In this document: positions 23,588-34,020 of the stretch, piece after piece
Position numbering within the stretch: the stretch's first letter is position 1
Layout: every line of letters begins with the position of its first letter
Notes under the pieces: generated by a model
Seen by the model: the letters and a program-made list of their open reading frames with translations, nothing else
What the model was told of the DNA's origin: nothing
Databases searched by the model: none
Made by a program: the position numbers and the translations under genes
NCBI GenBank assembly: GCA_024349765.1
Contig: AP026073.1
Location: 310,001-374,000, forward strand
Source of the DNA: Streptomyces nigrescens
Lineage (GTDB): Bacteria; Actinomycetota; Actinomycetes; Streptomycetales; Streptomycetaceae
DNA: 64,000 bases
Direction: 5' to 3'

Positions 23588-25615
23588 ATGCCGTTCCGTC
23601 CTCGCCCCGCGGTCAGCGGTGCGGTCCTCGCGGCCGCAGCGGTACTGCTGTGCCCCGCCGCGGCCCAGGCCCGCCCCGCCGTGCCGGCCGGGCCGGGCTG
23701 GTCCGCCGCGCCCGCCCCCGGTCGCGGCGCCGCACCGAGCGCGCAGGACCGCCCGTACTTCTACCTGGAGGGGGCGCCGGGCACGGTGCTGGCGGACCGG
23801 CTGTCCCTCGGCAACCCCACCCGCCGGCCCGTCACCGTACGGCTGCGCGGCACCGGCGGCGGGACGGGCGGCGGCGCCGGTTCCTGGCTGCGGTTCGCCG
23901 CGGGGCAGGTCACGGTCCCGCCGCGGACCCGGGCGAGCGTCCCGTTCACGGTGACCGTGCCGCGCGACGCCGCCTTGGGCGACCACCCCGGCACGATCAC
24001 GGCGACCGGCGGACCGGCGCGGCACGGCGGGCCCGCGGTCCGGCGCACCGTACCGGTCCACCTGCGGGTGGCCGGCCCGGCGCTGTCCGCGCTGACCGCC
24101 GAGGACGTGTCGGTGCGGCGGCGGGGGAGCGCGGCGGTCATCCACTACACGCTGGTCAACCGCGGCAACACGGTGCTCACGCCGCGGCTGGCGGTGCGCG
24201 CCGACGGCCTCCTCGGGCCGGTGCTGCGGCGCGCCGCACACACCCTGCCGCTCACCCTGGAGCCCGGTCAGCGGGCCCGTCTGACGGCGGACTGGCCCGA
24301 TCCGCCGGCCCTGGACGCGGTGGACCTCCGGCTCACGGTGACGGCGGGCGGCGGTGCGCACGACGCGGCCACGGCCTCGTACACCGCCGTCCCGTGGGGC
24401 GTCGCGGCCGGGGCGGCGCTGGTACCGGTGGCGGGCGCGGCCGGTCTGCTGTCCGTACGGCGGCGCCGCCGGCGCCGGCGCGGGGACGAGGGGGACGAGC
24501 GGCGGGACGGGGGAGGCGGCAGCGGCGGCGGGAACGAGCGGCCCGCGCCGCCGGCCGCCCTGCCCGCGGCCGTCGCCACGGCCCTCGCCGCCGCCCTCGT
24601 CCTGGCCCCGTCGGCGGCCGGCAGCGCCCGCGCCGCGTCCCCGGCCGGTACCGCGTCCCTGTCCGGTACCGCCCGCGCCGCGTCGCCGGCCGAGGCGCCC
24701 GGGGGCCGTCCCACCGTCCAGCTCTCCCGGAAGGAGGCCGGAAAGGGCGGCACGCTGACCGTGAGCGGGCGCGGCTGGCGGCCCAAGGCCCTGCTCACCC
24801 TGCTGATCTGCGGACAGAACATGATCGGCGGGACCAATTCCTGCGCCAACGGGGACGGCCGGGCGGTCACCACCGACGCGCACGGCACCTTCCGCAAGCG
24901 CCTGCCGGTCGCCGAACCGCCCAAGCCCTGCCCCTGTGTGGTGCACGTGGCGACGGTGACCGGGGCGGCGGCCGCCGCGGACGCCGCGTTCAAGGTGGCG
25001 GGCCACCCGGTGGCGCCGCTGCCGAGGGAGCGCACCGGCGGCCGGCTGGCGGTGCTGTCCCCGCCGCGGCTGGCCGGCAGCAGCGGGCTGCTCACCTGGT
25101 TCGGCGCCCCGCCGCAGCGTGAACTGACCGTCACGGTCGGCAATCTCGGCTCCGCGCCGGCCCGGAACCCGGTCTTCCAGGTCGGCACCTCGCACGGCGT
25201 CTTCGCCCCGCAGTGGGAGGAGCAGCAGTGGCGGGGGACCGTACCGCCCGGCAAGAAGGTCCAGGTCAAGCTGCCGGTCGAGCTGGCGGCCGGCGCACAC
25301 GGGGACTATCTGGTCTCCCTCGAGTACGGCGGCAAGGTGCTGGCCGAGCAGCCGTGGGGCGTCGGCCGGCCCTGGGGCGTGACGCTCTTCTGGGTGCTGC
25401 TGTGCGTCGTGGTCCCGACCGCCGTGTTCCGTATCGGCATGGCGGTCGTGGACCGGGTGCGCCCGCGTCGCACGGCAGGTCACGCCCGCCCCCGCATCCG
25501 CACCCGTCGTACCACGTCGGCCGGCGACCGTGCCGCGCTGCCGTGGTTCACCCCGGACACCGCACCGTCCACCACCACATCAACCGAACGACCGACGTCG
25601 AAAGGTTCTGCGTGA
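23588..25615 (+). CDS. Multi-domain exported/membrane protein of surface-protein cluster
   Basis: 675 residues from ATG 23588, preceded by AGGAG. A signal peptide (GAVLAAAAVLLCPAAAQA) leads to an extracellular beta-rich region (residues about 60-260) resembling COG1470/DUF916-like domains. A membrane span follows (VAAGAALVPVAGAAGLLSV), then a run of eight or more Arg residues and an acidic/Gly stretch. Next is a second signal-like segment (LPAAVATALAAALVLAPSAAGSA), an Ig-like domain with paired Cys (LLICGQN ... PCPC), a second beta domain, and a C-terminal span (TLFWVLLCVVVPTAVF). It looks like two exported proteins fused head to tail. It sits 66 bp after the LPQTG protein and abuts the next gene. 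Function unknown. Confidence 0.72.
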   Translation: MPFRPRPAVSGAVLAAAAVLLCPAAAQARPAVPAGPGWSAAPAPGRGAAPSAQDRPYFYLEGAPGTVLADRLSLGNPTRRPVTVRLRGTGGGTGGGAGSWLRFAAGQVTVPPRTRASVPFTVTVPRDAALGDHPGTITATGGPARHGGPAVRRTVPVHLRVAGPALSALTAEDVSVRRRGSAAVIHYTLVNRGNTVLTPRLAVRADGLLGPVLRRAAHTLPLTLEPGQRARLTADWPDPPALDAVDLRLTVTAGGGAHDAATASYTAVPWGVAAGAALVPVAGAAGLLSVRRRRRRRRGDEGDERRDGGGGSGGGNERPAPPAALPAAVATALAAALVLAPSAAGSARAASPAGTASLSGTARAASPAEAPGGRPTVQLSRKEAGKGGTLTVSGRGWRPKALLTLLICGQNMIGGTNSCANGDGRAVTTDAHGTFRKRLPVAEPPKPCPCVVHVATVTGAAAAADAAFKVAGHPVAPLPRERTGGRLAVLSPPRLAGSSGLLTWFGAPPQRELTVTVGNLGSAPARNPVFQVGTSHGVFAPQWEEQQWRGTVPPGKKVQVKLPVELAAGAHGDYLVSLEYGGKVLAEQPWGVGRPWGVTLFWVLLCVVVPTAVFRIGMAVVDRVRPRRTAGHARPRIRTRRTTSAGDRAALPWFTPDTAPSTTTSTERPTSKGSA

Positions 25616-27069
25616 TGAGGCAACGGAGGAGAGCCGCGGTGGCCTCGGTGGCCGCGCTGGCGCTCGCGGGAGCGGGCATCATGGCCGCGGCCGGTGCCGC
25701 CGAGGCAGCGGAGGTCTCGTACCGGACGGAGTGTCTGCCGCCGCCGATATCGGGGCTGCCGCCGATCGAGGGCACCACGAAGGTGGACGTCAGCGCGCCC
25801 GCGACGGCCAAGGTCGGGGACGAGATCGAGGTGGTCTGGAAGACCGTCGAGGGCGCGTCCAAGAACCCGGACATCCTCGATCTGGGGAAGGACACCGTCC
25901 AGCCGACCGGCACGATCAAGGTGGCCGGGGCGCAGACCGGGGACCTGCCGATGCAGGGGCCGCGGCAGAACCCGCCGATCCCCAAGGGCAGCCCGATGAA
26001 GCTGTCCGACATGACGGGCAAGCTCAAGCTGACCAAGCCCGGTGAGGTCACGCTGACCCCCGGCTTCTACAACATCAACGTCAACCGGCCGATCTCCACG
26101 GACACCAAGTGCTCGCCCAAGGAGGAGGTGAAGCCCGCGGTGACGATCAAGGTCACCGACGGCGGGGGCTCCACCGGCGGAACGACCGGCGGCGGTACGG
26201 GTGGCACGACGGGCGGCAGTACGGGCGGGACCACCGCGGGCACCTCCGGGGGCAGCGCCGGCGGGAGCTCCGCGGGCGGCACCACCGGCGGCTCCACGGA
26301 CGGCGGCGCCACCGGCGGTTCGGCCACCGGCGGTTCGAGCGCCGGCGGTTCGACCGGCGGCTCCGGTGGTGACCCCGACGGCACCGCGTACAAGGGCAAG
26401 GAGATCCAGGTCCCCTACGCCTGCAAGACGCCCATCGGCGACAAGAAGGCGACCTCCCCGGTACAGATCAACGCCGTGAAGAAGGGCGGCGGTTACGACC
26501 TGACGGTGCAGTTCAAGAAGTCCGTGATGAACAGCCCGGCGGACATCCCCAAGGACTCCGTCAAGCCGTCGATGGACGTCAAGGTGGGCGGCGCGGGCAA
26601 GGGAACGGTCAAGGTGGAGGGCCCGGCCAACCCCGCGCCCATCAAGTCGGGCGACCCGATCGAGATCCCTGACCTGAAGGGCACCTACACGCCGGGCGCC
26701 ACCGGCAAGGCCACGCTGAGCCCGGGCGTGCTCACCGTCAACGCCCTGGGCACGACGACGACCTGCACCCCGGAGAAGGACCCCGGGGCCTCGCTCACCC
26801 TCGACACCGCGGCGCAGCCGGGCGGCACCTCCGGCGGCTCGTCGGGCGGGACCACGGGCGGCACCACGGCGTCCGGCGGTGGTACGGCCTCCGGCGGCAG
26901 CGCGACCGGATCGGCCGGCGGCTCGGCCGGCAGCGGGGGCGAGCTGGCCCACACCGGCGCGGGCGGACGGGGCGCGCTGACCGCGCTCGGCCTGCTCGCC
27001 GGCACGGCCGTCCTGCTGGGCGGCGCGGTGTTCACGTTCCTGCCGCGGCGCCGGGCACGGCTGCGCTGA
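25615..27069 (+). CDS. Exported two-domain protein with LAHTG sortase signal
   Basis: 484 residues from ATG 25615, which shares one base with the preceding TGA. The signal peptide ends AAEA|AEV. Two homologous domains (about residues 35-180 and 255-400) each begin with a Cys-containing strand (YRTECLPP; VPYACKTPIGDKK) and end with a second Cys (TKCSP; TTTTCTPEK). They are separated by a Gly/Ser/Thr-rich linker of about 75 residues. The C-terminus, LAHTG plus a hydrophobic span and RRRARLR, fits the LAxTG signal of Streptomyces class E sortases. It is probably displayed on the cell wall. Domain 2 is close to the mature part of the 22805 protein. Confidence 0.8.
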   Translation: MRQRRRAAVASVAALALAGAGIMAAAGAAEAAEVSYRTECLPPPISGLPPIEGTTKVDVSAPATAKVGDEIEVVWKTVEGASKNPDILDLGKDTVQPTGTIKVAGAQTGDLPMQGPRQNPPIPKGSPMKLSDMTGKLKLTKPGEVTLTPGFYNINVNRPISTDTKCSPKEEVKPAVTIKVTDGGGSTGGTTGGGTGGTTGGSTGGTTAGTSGGSAGGSSAGGTTGGSTDGGATGGSATGGSSAGGSTGGSGGDPDGTAYKGKEIQVPYACKTPIGDKKATSPVQINAVKKGGGYDLTVQFKKSVMNSPADIPKDSVKPSMDVKVGGAGKGTVKVEGPANPAPIKSGDPIEIPDLKGTYTPGATGKATLSPGVLTVNALGTTTTCTPEKDPGASLTLDTAAQPGGTSGGSSGGTTGGTTASGGGTASGGSATGSAGGSAGSGGELAHTGAGGRGALTALGLLAGTAVLLGGAVFTFLPRRRARLR

Positions 27070-27091
27070 CCCGGCAGGTCCACCGCACGAC

Positions 27092-27128
27092 GAAGGGGGC
27101 GTCGCACCGGCGGTGCGACGCCCCCTTC
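27092..27128. terminator. Bidirectional hairpin terminator
   Basis: GAAGGGGGCGTCGCACCG pairs with CGGTGCGACGCCCCCTTC, an 18-bp perfect stem around a one-base centre. It lies between the convergent surface-protein gene and peptide-transporter gene. Confidence 0.85.
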
Positions 27129-27150
27129 CGCTGTCCGGGGCCGGCAGGCG

Positions 27151-28656
27151 TCAGTTGACGCCGCCCATCAGCTGCTTGACGCGCTTGCGGGACATCCAGA
27201 TGCCGACGCCGGCGACGACCGCGAGGGCGGCCTCGACGGCGACCGAACCCGAGGTGTTCAGGTCGACGTTCAGCTGCGGCGAGGTCAGCAGACCCGCCAC
27301 GGAGTCACCGGCGGTGACCGCGAGGAACCAGACACCCATCATCTGGGAGCTGTACTTGGCGGGCGCCATCTTCGTGGTGACCGACAGGCCGACCGGCGAG
27401 AGGCAGAGCTCACCGATGGTCTGGATGAAGTAGATCGCCACCAGCCACATCGGGCTGACCTTGCCGCCGTTGGCCGCGGTGTCCAGCAGCGGGAAGAGGA
27501 AGACGGCGAACGAGATGCCGATCAGCGCGAGGCTGGACGCGAACTTGACGGCGGTGCTCGGCTCCTTGCCGCGCTTGTTCAGCCACAGCCACCCGGAGGC
27601 GACCACCGGGGCGAGCGCCATGATGAAGATCGGGTTCAGCGACTGGTACCAGGACGTCGGGAAGTGGAAGCCCAGCAGGTCGTTGGTGGTCGAGTGCTCG
27701 CCGAAGATCGACAGGGTCGAGCCGTTCTGGTCGTAGATCATCCAGAAGACGGCGGCGACCACGAAGAACCAGATGTAGCCGGAGAGCTTGGACTGCTCCA
27801 GCTCCGAGAGCTCCTTGTCGCGCTTCATGCGGAACAGCACGGCGATCGGGATGATCAGGCCGGCGATGGTGATCGGCATCAGCGCCCAGTCGGCGAAGTT
27901 ACCGGTCACACCGAGCAGGGTGTAGAACACGGCCGCGACGATCAGCCAGACCAGGCCCTTGCGCAGCACGGACGCCTTCTCCTGGGGCGACGCGGGCTGC
28001 GACACGACGTCGCTCTCGGCGCTCAGGTGGCGGGTGCCGAGCAGGAACTGGGCGAGGCCGAGGGCCATGCCGACCGCGGCGAGCGTGAAGCCGAAGTGCC
28101 AGTTGACGCTCTCGCCGACGGTGCCGATGGTCAGCGGGGCCAGGAAGGCGCCGAGGTTGATGCCGATGTAGAAGAGCGTGAAGCCACCGTCACGGCGCGG
28201 GTCCTCCGGGCCGTCGTAGAGGTGGCCGACCATCGTGGAGATGTTCGCCTTCAGCAGGCCGGAGCCGAGCGCCACCAGGATGAGGCCGGCGAAGAACGTC
28301 GCCGCGGTGGGCAGGGCGAGCGTGATGTGACCGGCGATGACGACGCAGGCACCGATGGCGACCGTCTTGCGCGGCCCCCAGAAACGGTCGGCCATCCAGC
28401 CGCCCGGCATGGCGAGCAGGTAGACCATCGCCATGTACACGGAGTAGATCGCCGTGGCCGTCGTGGCCTGCATGTGCATGCCGCCGGGCGCGATCAGGTA
28501 CAGCGGGAGTAGGGCCTTCATGCCGTAGAAGCTGAAGCGCTCCCACATCTCGGTCATGAAGAGCGTGGCCAGTCCGCGGGGGTGGCCGAAGAAGGTCTTG
28601 CCGCCGTTCGCAGGGGTTCCCTGCTTGGCCGCGTCCTTCGTCAGGCTGGACGCCAT
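27151..28656 (-). CDS. Proton-dependent oligopeptide (POT/PTR2) transporter
   Basis: 501 residues from ATG 28656, preceded by AAGGAAC. It has 12-14 membrane helices. The POT-family motif EMWERFSFYGMKALLPLYL (ExxER) occurs early and the PTR2 signature FTLFYIGINLGAFLAPLTIG near residue 155. It imports di- and tripeptides with protons. It lies opposite a two-component system that begins about 500 bp upstream. Confidence 0.92.
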   Translation of the reverse strand: MASSLTKDAAKQGTPANGGKTFFGHPRGLATLFMTEMWERFSFYGMKALLPLYLIAPGGMHMQATTATAIYSVYMAMVYLLAMPGGWMADRFWGPRKTVAIGACVVIAGHITLALPTAATFFAGLILVALGSGLLKANISTMVGHLYDGPEDPRRDGGFTLFYIGINLGAFLAPLTIGTVGESVNWHFGFTLAAVGMALGLAQFLLGTRHLSAESDVVSQPASPQEKASVLRKGLVWLIVAAVFYTLLGVTGNFADWALMPITIAGLIIPIAVLFRMKRDKELSELEQSKLSGYIWFFVVAAVFWMIYDQNGSTLSIFGEHSTTNDLLGFHFPTSWYQSLNPIFIMALAPVVASGWLWLNKRGKEPSTAVKFASSLALIGISFAVFLFPLLDTAANGGKVSPMWLVAIYFIQTIGELCLSPVGLSVTTKMAPAKYSSQMMGVWFLAVTAGDSVAGLLTSPQLNVDLNTSGSVAVEAALAVVAGVGIWMSRKRVKQLMGGVN

Positions 28657-29164
28657 GATGGTTCCTTGCTGCTCGGGACGCGCGCGAAGGCCGTGACGCG
28701 CCCGGTGGGGGATGACCGGTACCGGTGCGGACATGCCCGCCCCCACGCCCGGGGGTTCGGTGCGCACGCCGTTCATCGAAGGCAGCACCGGCAGGACGGT
28801 CCGACACCGGGATCCACGCCCCCCGTGCTGCTCGCGCGGTGGACCCGGTCGACAGGTCAATCACTGTGTACCGGGGCTGGTGGTACCAGCCCCGCACACA
28901 ACAGGGACCGGTGACGTCAGTTGAGCGTCACGGTCCCGTTGGTTGTGCGTTGGACGTTCGTTCACCATACGACTCGAACCGCCCCCGGTGGGGCCCGTGA
29001 GACAACGCTCACACTGAAGTGGGGAACCGCGCGCGCCCCTCCGGGCGACCGCGCGCGCCCGTCCCGCACGGGTGCGCCGCAGGCCACGCTGCAGGAACGG
29101 TCCGCCGTCGGCCATCCGTGCTGGTCCTCCCCTCGGGCCGGATACATCGGACTACCATCGGCCC
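28657..29164. other. 508-bp intergenic region with two inverted repeats
   Basis: Non-coding region between the divergent POT transporter and response-regulator genes. It holds a hairpin CGGGGCTGG-TGGTA-CCAGCCCCG (28872-28894). It also holds a larger inverted repeat GGGACCGGTGACG (28904-28916) against CGTCACGGTCCC (28926-28937), with ACAAC / GTTGT extending it outward. The rest, including a CGCGCGC-rich stretch at 29030-29060, shows no gene. These may be operators or a leader terminator for the transporter. Confidence 0.55.
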
Positions 29165-29845
<681 letters not shown>

Positions 29846-29851
29846 GGGCCC

Positions 29852-31099
29852 GTGCGCCGCCGCCTGATCAACTCCACGCTCGCCGTGGTCCTCGTCGTGA
29901 TCGCCGTCTTCGGCGTCTCCCTCGTCATCGTCGAGACCCGGACGATCCAGGCCGGCGCGCAGGAGAGCGTGGCGTCCGAGGCGGTCCGGCTGGTCGGGAT
30001 AGTGGAGAGCCGGCTCGGCAGCGGGGAGAAGATCACCCCTGACGTCCTCTCCGAGCAGATCACCGCCAAGCGGCACGCCGAGATCAAGGTGCCCGGTAAA
30101 GCGCCGATCGAGATCGGGCACCGCCCCGCCGGCGACGTCATCCAGTCGACCGTGCGCGGCGACCGCGGCGAATCCGTCACGGTCCAGGAGTCGAGGTCCA
30201 CGATCAGTGCGGAGATCGGCCGGACGCTGCTGGTCATCCTGGCCGTCGCGCTGCTGGCGATCCTCGCGGCCGTCGTGCTGGCCGTCCGCCAGGCCCGCCG
30301 GCTGACCGCGCCGCTGACCGACCTCGCCGAGACCGCCGAACGCCTCGGCTCCGGCGACCCCCGCCCGCGCCACCGCCGCTACGGCGTGCAGGAGCTGGAC
30401 CGGGTCGCCGACGTGCTCGACGCCAGTGCCGAGCGGATCGCGCGGATGCTGACCGCCGAGCGGCGGCTGGCCGCGGACGCCTCGCACCAGCTGCGGACGC
30501 CGCTGACCGCGCTGTCGATGCGGCTGGAGGAGATCACCCTCACCGACGACCCGGACACCGTGAAGGAAGAGGCCACCATCGCGCTGGCCCAGGTGGAGCG
30601 GCTGACCGACGTCGTGCAGCGGCTGCTGACCAACTCCCGCGACCCGCGCAGCGGCTCCGCGGTCGCCTTCGACCTGGACGAGGTCGTCAAGCAGCAGATC
30701 GAGGAGTGGCGGCCGGCCTACCGCAGCGCGGGGCGGGCCATCGTCCGCTCCGGAAAGAAGGGCCTGCGGGCCGTCGGCACCCCGGGCGCGGTCGCCCAGG
30801 TGCTGGCCACCCTGATCGAGAACTCCCTGATGCACGGCGACGGCACGGTCGCGCTGCGTACCCGCGTCACCGGCAACCAGGCCGTCGTCGAGGTCACCGA
30901 CGCCGGGCCCGGGGTGCCGCCGGACCTCGGCTCCCGGGTCTTCGAACGGACCGTCTCCGGCCGCAACTCCACGGGACTGGGACTGGCCGTCGCACGGGAC
31001 CTGGCGGAGGCGGACGGCGGGCGGCTGGAGCTGCTGCAGCAGCATCCGCCGGTCTTCGCGCTGTTCCTGGCCCGGGAGGCCGAGCCCACCGAGGAGTGA
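29852..31099 (+). CDS. Sensor histidine kinase
   Basis: 415 residues from GTG 29852. The first membrane helix is TLAVVLVVIAVFGVSLVIV, followed by an extracytoplasmic sensor of about 90 residues and a second helix TLLVILAVALLAILAAVVLAV. HAMP, HisKA with H-box DASHQLRTPLTAL, and HATPase with N box LATLIENSLMHGDG and G boxes DAGPGVPP and STGLGLAVARDL follow. It is the cognate kinase of the regulator just upstream. The signal is unknown. Confidence 0.94.
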   Translation: MRRRLINSTLAVVLVVIAVFGVSLVIVETRTIQAGAQESVASEAVRLVGIVESRLGSGEKITPDVLSEQITAKRHAEIKVPGKAPIEIGHRPAGDVIQSTVRGDRGESVTVQESRSTISAEIGRTLLVILAVALLAILAAVVLAVRQARRLTAPLTDLAETAERLGSGDPRPRHRRYGVQELDRVADVLDASAERIARMLTAERRLAADASHQLRTPLTALSMRLEEITLTDDPDTVKEEATIALAQVERLTDVVQRLLTNSRDPRSGSAVAFDLDEVVKQQIEEWRPAYRSAGRAIVRSGKKGLRAVGTPGAVAQVLATLIENSLMHGDGTVALRTRVTGNQAVVEVTDAGPGVPPDLGSRVFERTVSGRNSTGLGLAVARDLAEADGGRLELLQQHPPVFALFLAREAEPTEE

Positions 31100-31132
31100 C
31101 GCCCGCGGGGCGCTGCGGGCGCCGTGGGCGGG

Positions 31133-31663
31133 CTACTTGCGGGAGGCGGGCCGCCGCACGTGCGGGGTGCGGTGCGGCGCGTCCGCGTCCTCGGCGAGGA
31201 ACGACTCGGCCGTCTCTATCGCCTCGCGGGCCGGCAGCGTACGGAAGACCCAGGTGCGGTACGACCAGAAGCGGAAGAGCGTGGCGAGCCCGATGCCGAG
31301 GAACTTGAAGAAGTTGTTCTGCAGCGGGGTGTCCCAGTGGAAGCCGTACGTCGCGATGTAGAGCAGGCCGTTCTCTATCACCAGGCCGACCGCGCTGAAC
31401 AACAGGAAGAGCGTCAGCTCCTTCGTGCGGCCCTGCTTGTCGCGGTCCCGGTAGGTGAAGTACCGGTAGCCGACGTAGTTGGTGCCGGTCGCCACGACCG
31501 TGGCGATGATGCTCGCCCGCACCACGGGCACCTCGGTCAGGTGGCGTACGAGGTTGAAGACCACGAAGTTGACCACGACGCCCGCGCCCCCGACGGCACC
31601 GAACTTCACCACTTCGCGGGTGAGCGCCTCCAGCCTCGACCGCAGTGCGCTCCGTTCACTCAT
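31133..31663 (-). CDS. GtrA-like membrane protein
   Basis: 176 residues from ATG 31663. Four predicted membrane helices include VVKFGAVGGAGVVVNFVVFNLV at the start of the GtrA/DPMS_TM domain and IATVVATGTNYVGYRYFTYRD. GtrA-like proteins are thought to help move lipid-linked sugars across the membrane for wall polysaccharide modification. It is convergent with the histidine kinase. The hydrophilic tail after the last helix is about 35 residues. Confidence 0.85.
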   Translation of the reverse strand: MSERSALRSRLEALTREVVKFGAVGGAGVVVNFVVFNLVRHLTEVPVVRASIIATVVATGTNYVGYRYFTYRDRDKQGRTKELTLFLLFSAVGLVIENGLLYIATYGFHWDTPLQNNFFKFLGIGLATLFRFWSYRTWVFRTLPAREAIETAESFLAEDADAPHRTPHVRRPASRK

Positions 31664-31752
31664 GGTGCTCGTTCAGCTCCCCGTCGTGGGCGGTGTCCGC
31701 GGCCGTCAACCTTGGTCCGCACCCTCATGCTAACCACGCCCGCCGGAAGCGC

Positions 31753-32166
31753 TCAGCCGACCGTGACGCGGAAGTTGAGGGTGCGGGCCCCCGGTTCGTC
31801 GGCCGCCCCCGCCGAGCAGCGCCGACAGCGCACCAGACGTAAGTCCGTACGCCCCGGCCGGACCGCCTCGAAGTCGAGGTAGCGGGCCGGGCCGGCGCCG
31901 CTGCGGGCCTCGTGGGCGCCGGCGGGCCGCAGCACGGCCGGGTCGGGCCGGGGCGCGGCGACGACCCAGCGGAAGCCGCCGGGGTCGTCGGCGACCGCCA
32001 CGCTGAAGCGGTCGCCGGCGGACACCGCGATCTCGGTGTCGTCCGGCCCGTAGACCTTCGGCCCGGACAATTGGCTGAAAACCGAGTGCAGGGCGATCAG
32101 CAGCGCGGCGATCGCGATGGCGATCACCAGCCTCCTGCCGCCCCTGGATATGTCGCTGTTCTCCAT
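31753..32166 (-). CDS. Membrane-anchored hypothetical protein, possibly chagasin-like
   Basis: 137 residues from ATG 32166. An N-terminal membrane anchor (RRLVIAIAIAALLIALHSVF) leads to an extracytoplasmic beta-rich domain with VSAGDRFSVAVADDPGGFRWVV and FEAVRPGRTDLRLVRC. That pattern is reminiscent of the I42/chagasin protease-inhibitor fold, but the match is by eye only. Two Cys (CRRC) are close together. It diverges from purK. Function unproven. Confidence 0.6.
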   Translation of the reverse strand: MENSDISRGGRRLVIAIAIAALLIALHSVFSQLSGPKVYGPDDTEIAVSAGDRFSVAVADDPGGFRWVVAAPRPDPAVLRPAGAHEARSGAGPARYLDFEAVRPGRTDLRLVRCRRCSAGAADEPGARTLNFRVTVG

Positions 32167-32344
32167 CCGGCCTCCCCTTCGCCGGGCCCGCGCCGGGCAC
32201 CGGGCACCGCCCCGTACCGGCTGCCCCGGCCCGGGACCCACGGCCGGTGGTGATCTTCCACCGGCGATCTTCGAACGTGCGAACTCAGAGGATCATCCAA
32301 GGTCGGGTCAGGCGGAACGATGGCTTACGGATACCCTGGGGGGC

Positions 32345-33484
32345 GTGACGTTCCCGGTAGTCGGCATGGTCGGCGGCGGCCAGCTCGCCCGTATGACCCA
32401 CGAGGCGGGTATCCCCCTCGGCATCAAGTTCAAGCTCCTCAGTGACACACCGCAGGATTCGGCGGCCCAGGTGGTCAGCGAAGTCGTCATCGGCGACTAC
32501 CGCGATCTCGACACCCTGCGCGCCTTCGCCCGCGGCTGCGACGTGATCACCTTCGATCACGAGCACGTCCCCACCGAGCATTTGCGGGCCCTGGAGGCCG
32601 ACGGCATCCCCGTCCGCCCCGGTCCCGACGCGCTGGTGCACGCCCAGGACAAGGGCGTGATGCGGGCGAAGCTGGACGCGATCGGCGCGCCCTGCCCGCG
32701 CCACCGCATCGTCTCGGACCCCGAGGACGTGGTGCGGTTCGCGGCGGAGGGCGACGGGTTTCCCGTGGTCCTCAAGACCGTCCGCGGGGGCTATGACGGC
32801 AAGGGCGTCTGGGTCGTGCGATCCTCCAAGGAGGCCGCCGAGCCGTTCCGTGCCGGGGTGCCCGTCCTTGCGGAGGAAAAGGTCGATTTCGCCCGCGAAC
32901 TCGCGGCCAACATCGTCCGCTCCCCGCACGGCCAGGCCGTCGCCTACCCGGTCGTGGAGTCCATCCAGGTCGACGGCGTCTGCGACACGGTGATCGCCCC
33001 GGCGCCCGACCTCGACCCCGAGCTGGCCGGCCAGGCCCAGGAACTCGCGCTGCGGATCGGCCAGGAACTCGGCGTCGTCGGCCACCTGGCCGTCGAGCTC
33101 TTCGAGACCGCCGACGGCCGGATCCTCGTCAACGAGCTCGCCATGCGCCCGCACAACTCCGGCCACTGGACCCAGGACGGCGCGATCACCTCGCAGTTCG
33201 CCAACCACGTCCGTGCCGTGCTCGACCTCCCGCTCGGCGACCCGCGCCCGCGCGCCCGCTGGACGGTGATGGCCAACGTCCTCGGCGGCGACTACCCCGA
33301 CATGTACTACGCGTATCTGCATTGCATGGCGCGGGACCCGCAGCTGAAGATCCATATGTACGGCAAGGACGTGAAGCCCGGCCGTAAGGTCGGGCACGTC
33401 AACACCTACGGCGACGACCTGGCGGATGTGCGCGAGCGCGCCGCGCACGCCGCCGGCTACCTGCGAGGAACGATCACCGAATGA
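32345..33484 (+). CDS. purK: 5-(carboxyamino)imidazole ribonucleotide synthase
   Basis: 379 residues from GTG 32345. The N-terminal [22 protein letters not shown] is the PurK nucleotide-binding start, and the ATP-grasp core has [19 protein letters not shown] and [20 protein letters not shown]. It carboxylates AIR to N5-CAIR using ATP and bicarbonate in de novo purine synthesis. Its stop overlaps purE in ATGA. The frame is open upstream to 32117, but the conserved N-terminus fixes the start. Confidence 0.95.
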   Translation: MTFPVVGMVGGGQLARMTHEAGIPLGIKFKLLSDTPQDSAAQVVSEVVIGDYRDLDTLRAFARGCDVITFDHEHVPTEHLRALEADGIPVRPGPDALVHAQDKGVMRAKLDAIGAPCPRHRIVSDPEDVVRFAAEGDGFPVVLKTVRGGYDGKGVWVVRSSKEAAEPFRAGVPVLAEEKVDFARELAANIVRSPHGQAVAYPVVESIQVDGVCDTVIAPAPDLDPELAGQAQELALRIGQELGVVGHLAVELFETADGRILVNELAMRPHNSGHWTQDGAITSQFANHVRAVLDLPLGDPRPRARWTVMANVLGGDYPDMYYAYLHCMARDPQLKIHMYGKDVKPGRKVGHVNTYGDDLADVRERAAHAAGYLRGTITE

Positions 33485-34020
33485 CTTCCCCTGCAAGCCC
33501 CCTGGTCGGCATCGTCATGGGCTCCGACTCGGACTGGCCCGTCATGGAGGCCGCCGCCCAGGCCCTCGCCGAGTTCGAGGTGCCCCACGAGGTCGACGTC
33601 GTCTCCGCCCACCGGATGCCCCGCGAGATGATCGCGTACGGCGAGGGCGCGGCCGACCGCGGCCTGAAGGTGATCATCGCCGGCGCGGGCGGCGCGGCCC
33701 ACCTCCCCGGAATGCTCGCCTCGGTCACCCCGCTGCCCGTCATCGGCGTCCCCGTACCGCTCAAGTACCTGGACGGCATGGACTCGCTCCTGTCCATCGT
33801 GCAGATGCCGGCCGGCGTGCCGGTCGCCACCGTCTCCGTCGGCGGGGCCCGCAACGCCGGGCTGCTCGCCGCCCGGATGCTCGCCGCGCACGACCCCGAA
33901 CTCCAGGCCCGGATGCGGGAGTTCCAGCAGGAGCTCAACGAACAGGCCACCGAGAAGGGCCGTCGGCTGCGCAACAAGGTCGCCACCCCGGGCGGCTTCG
34001 GCTTCGGGGGCGCCAAGTGA
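33481..34020 (+). CDS. purE: N5-CAIR mutase
   Basis: 179 residues from ATG 33481. Class I PurE motifs are [39 protein letters not shown] and [20 protein letters not shown]. It converts N5-CAIR to CAIR, directly after PurK. It overlaps purK by 4 bp and the downstream dipeptidase gene by 4 bp (GTGA). Confidence 0.96.
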   Translation: MTSPASPLVGIVMGSDSDWPVMEAAAQALAEFEVPHEVDVVSAHRMPREMIAYGEGAADRGLKVIIAGAGGAAHLPGMLASVTPLPVIGVPVPLKYLDGMDSLLSIVQMPAGVPVATVSVGGARNAGLLAARMLAAHDPELQARMREFQQELNEQATEKGRRLRNKVATPGGFGFGGAK

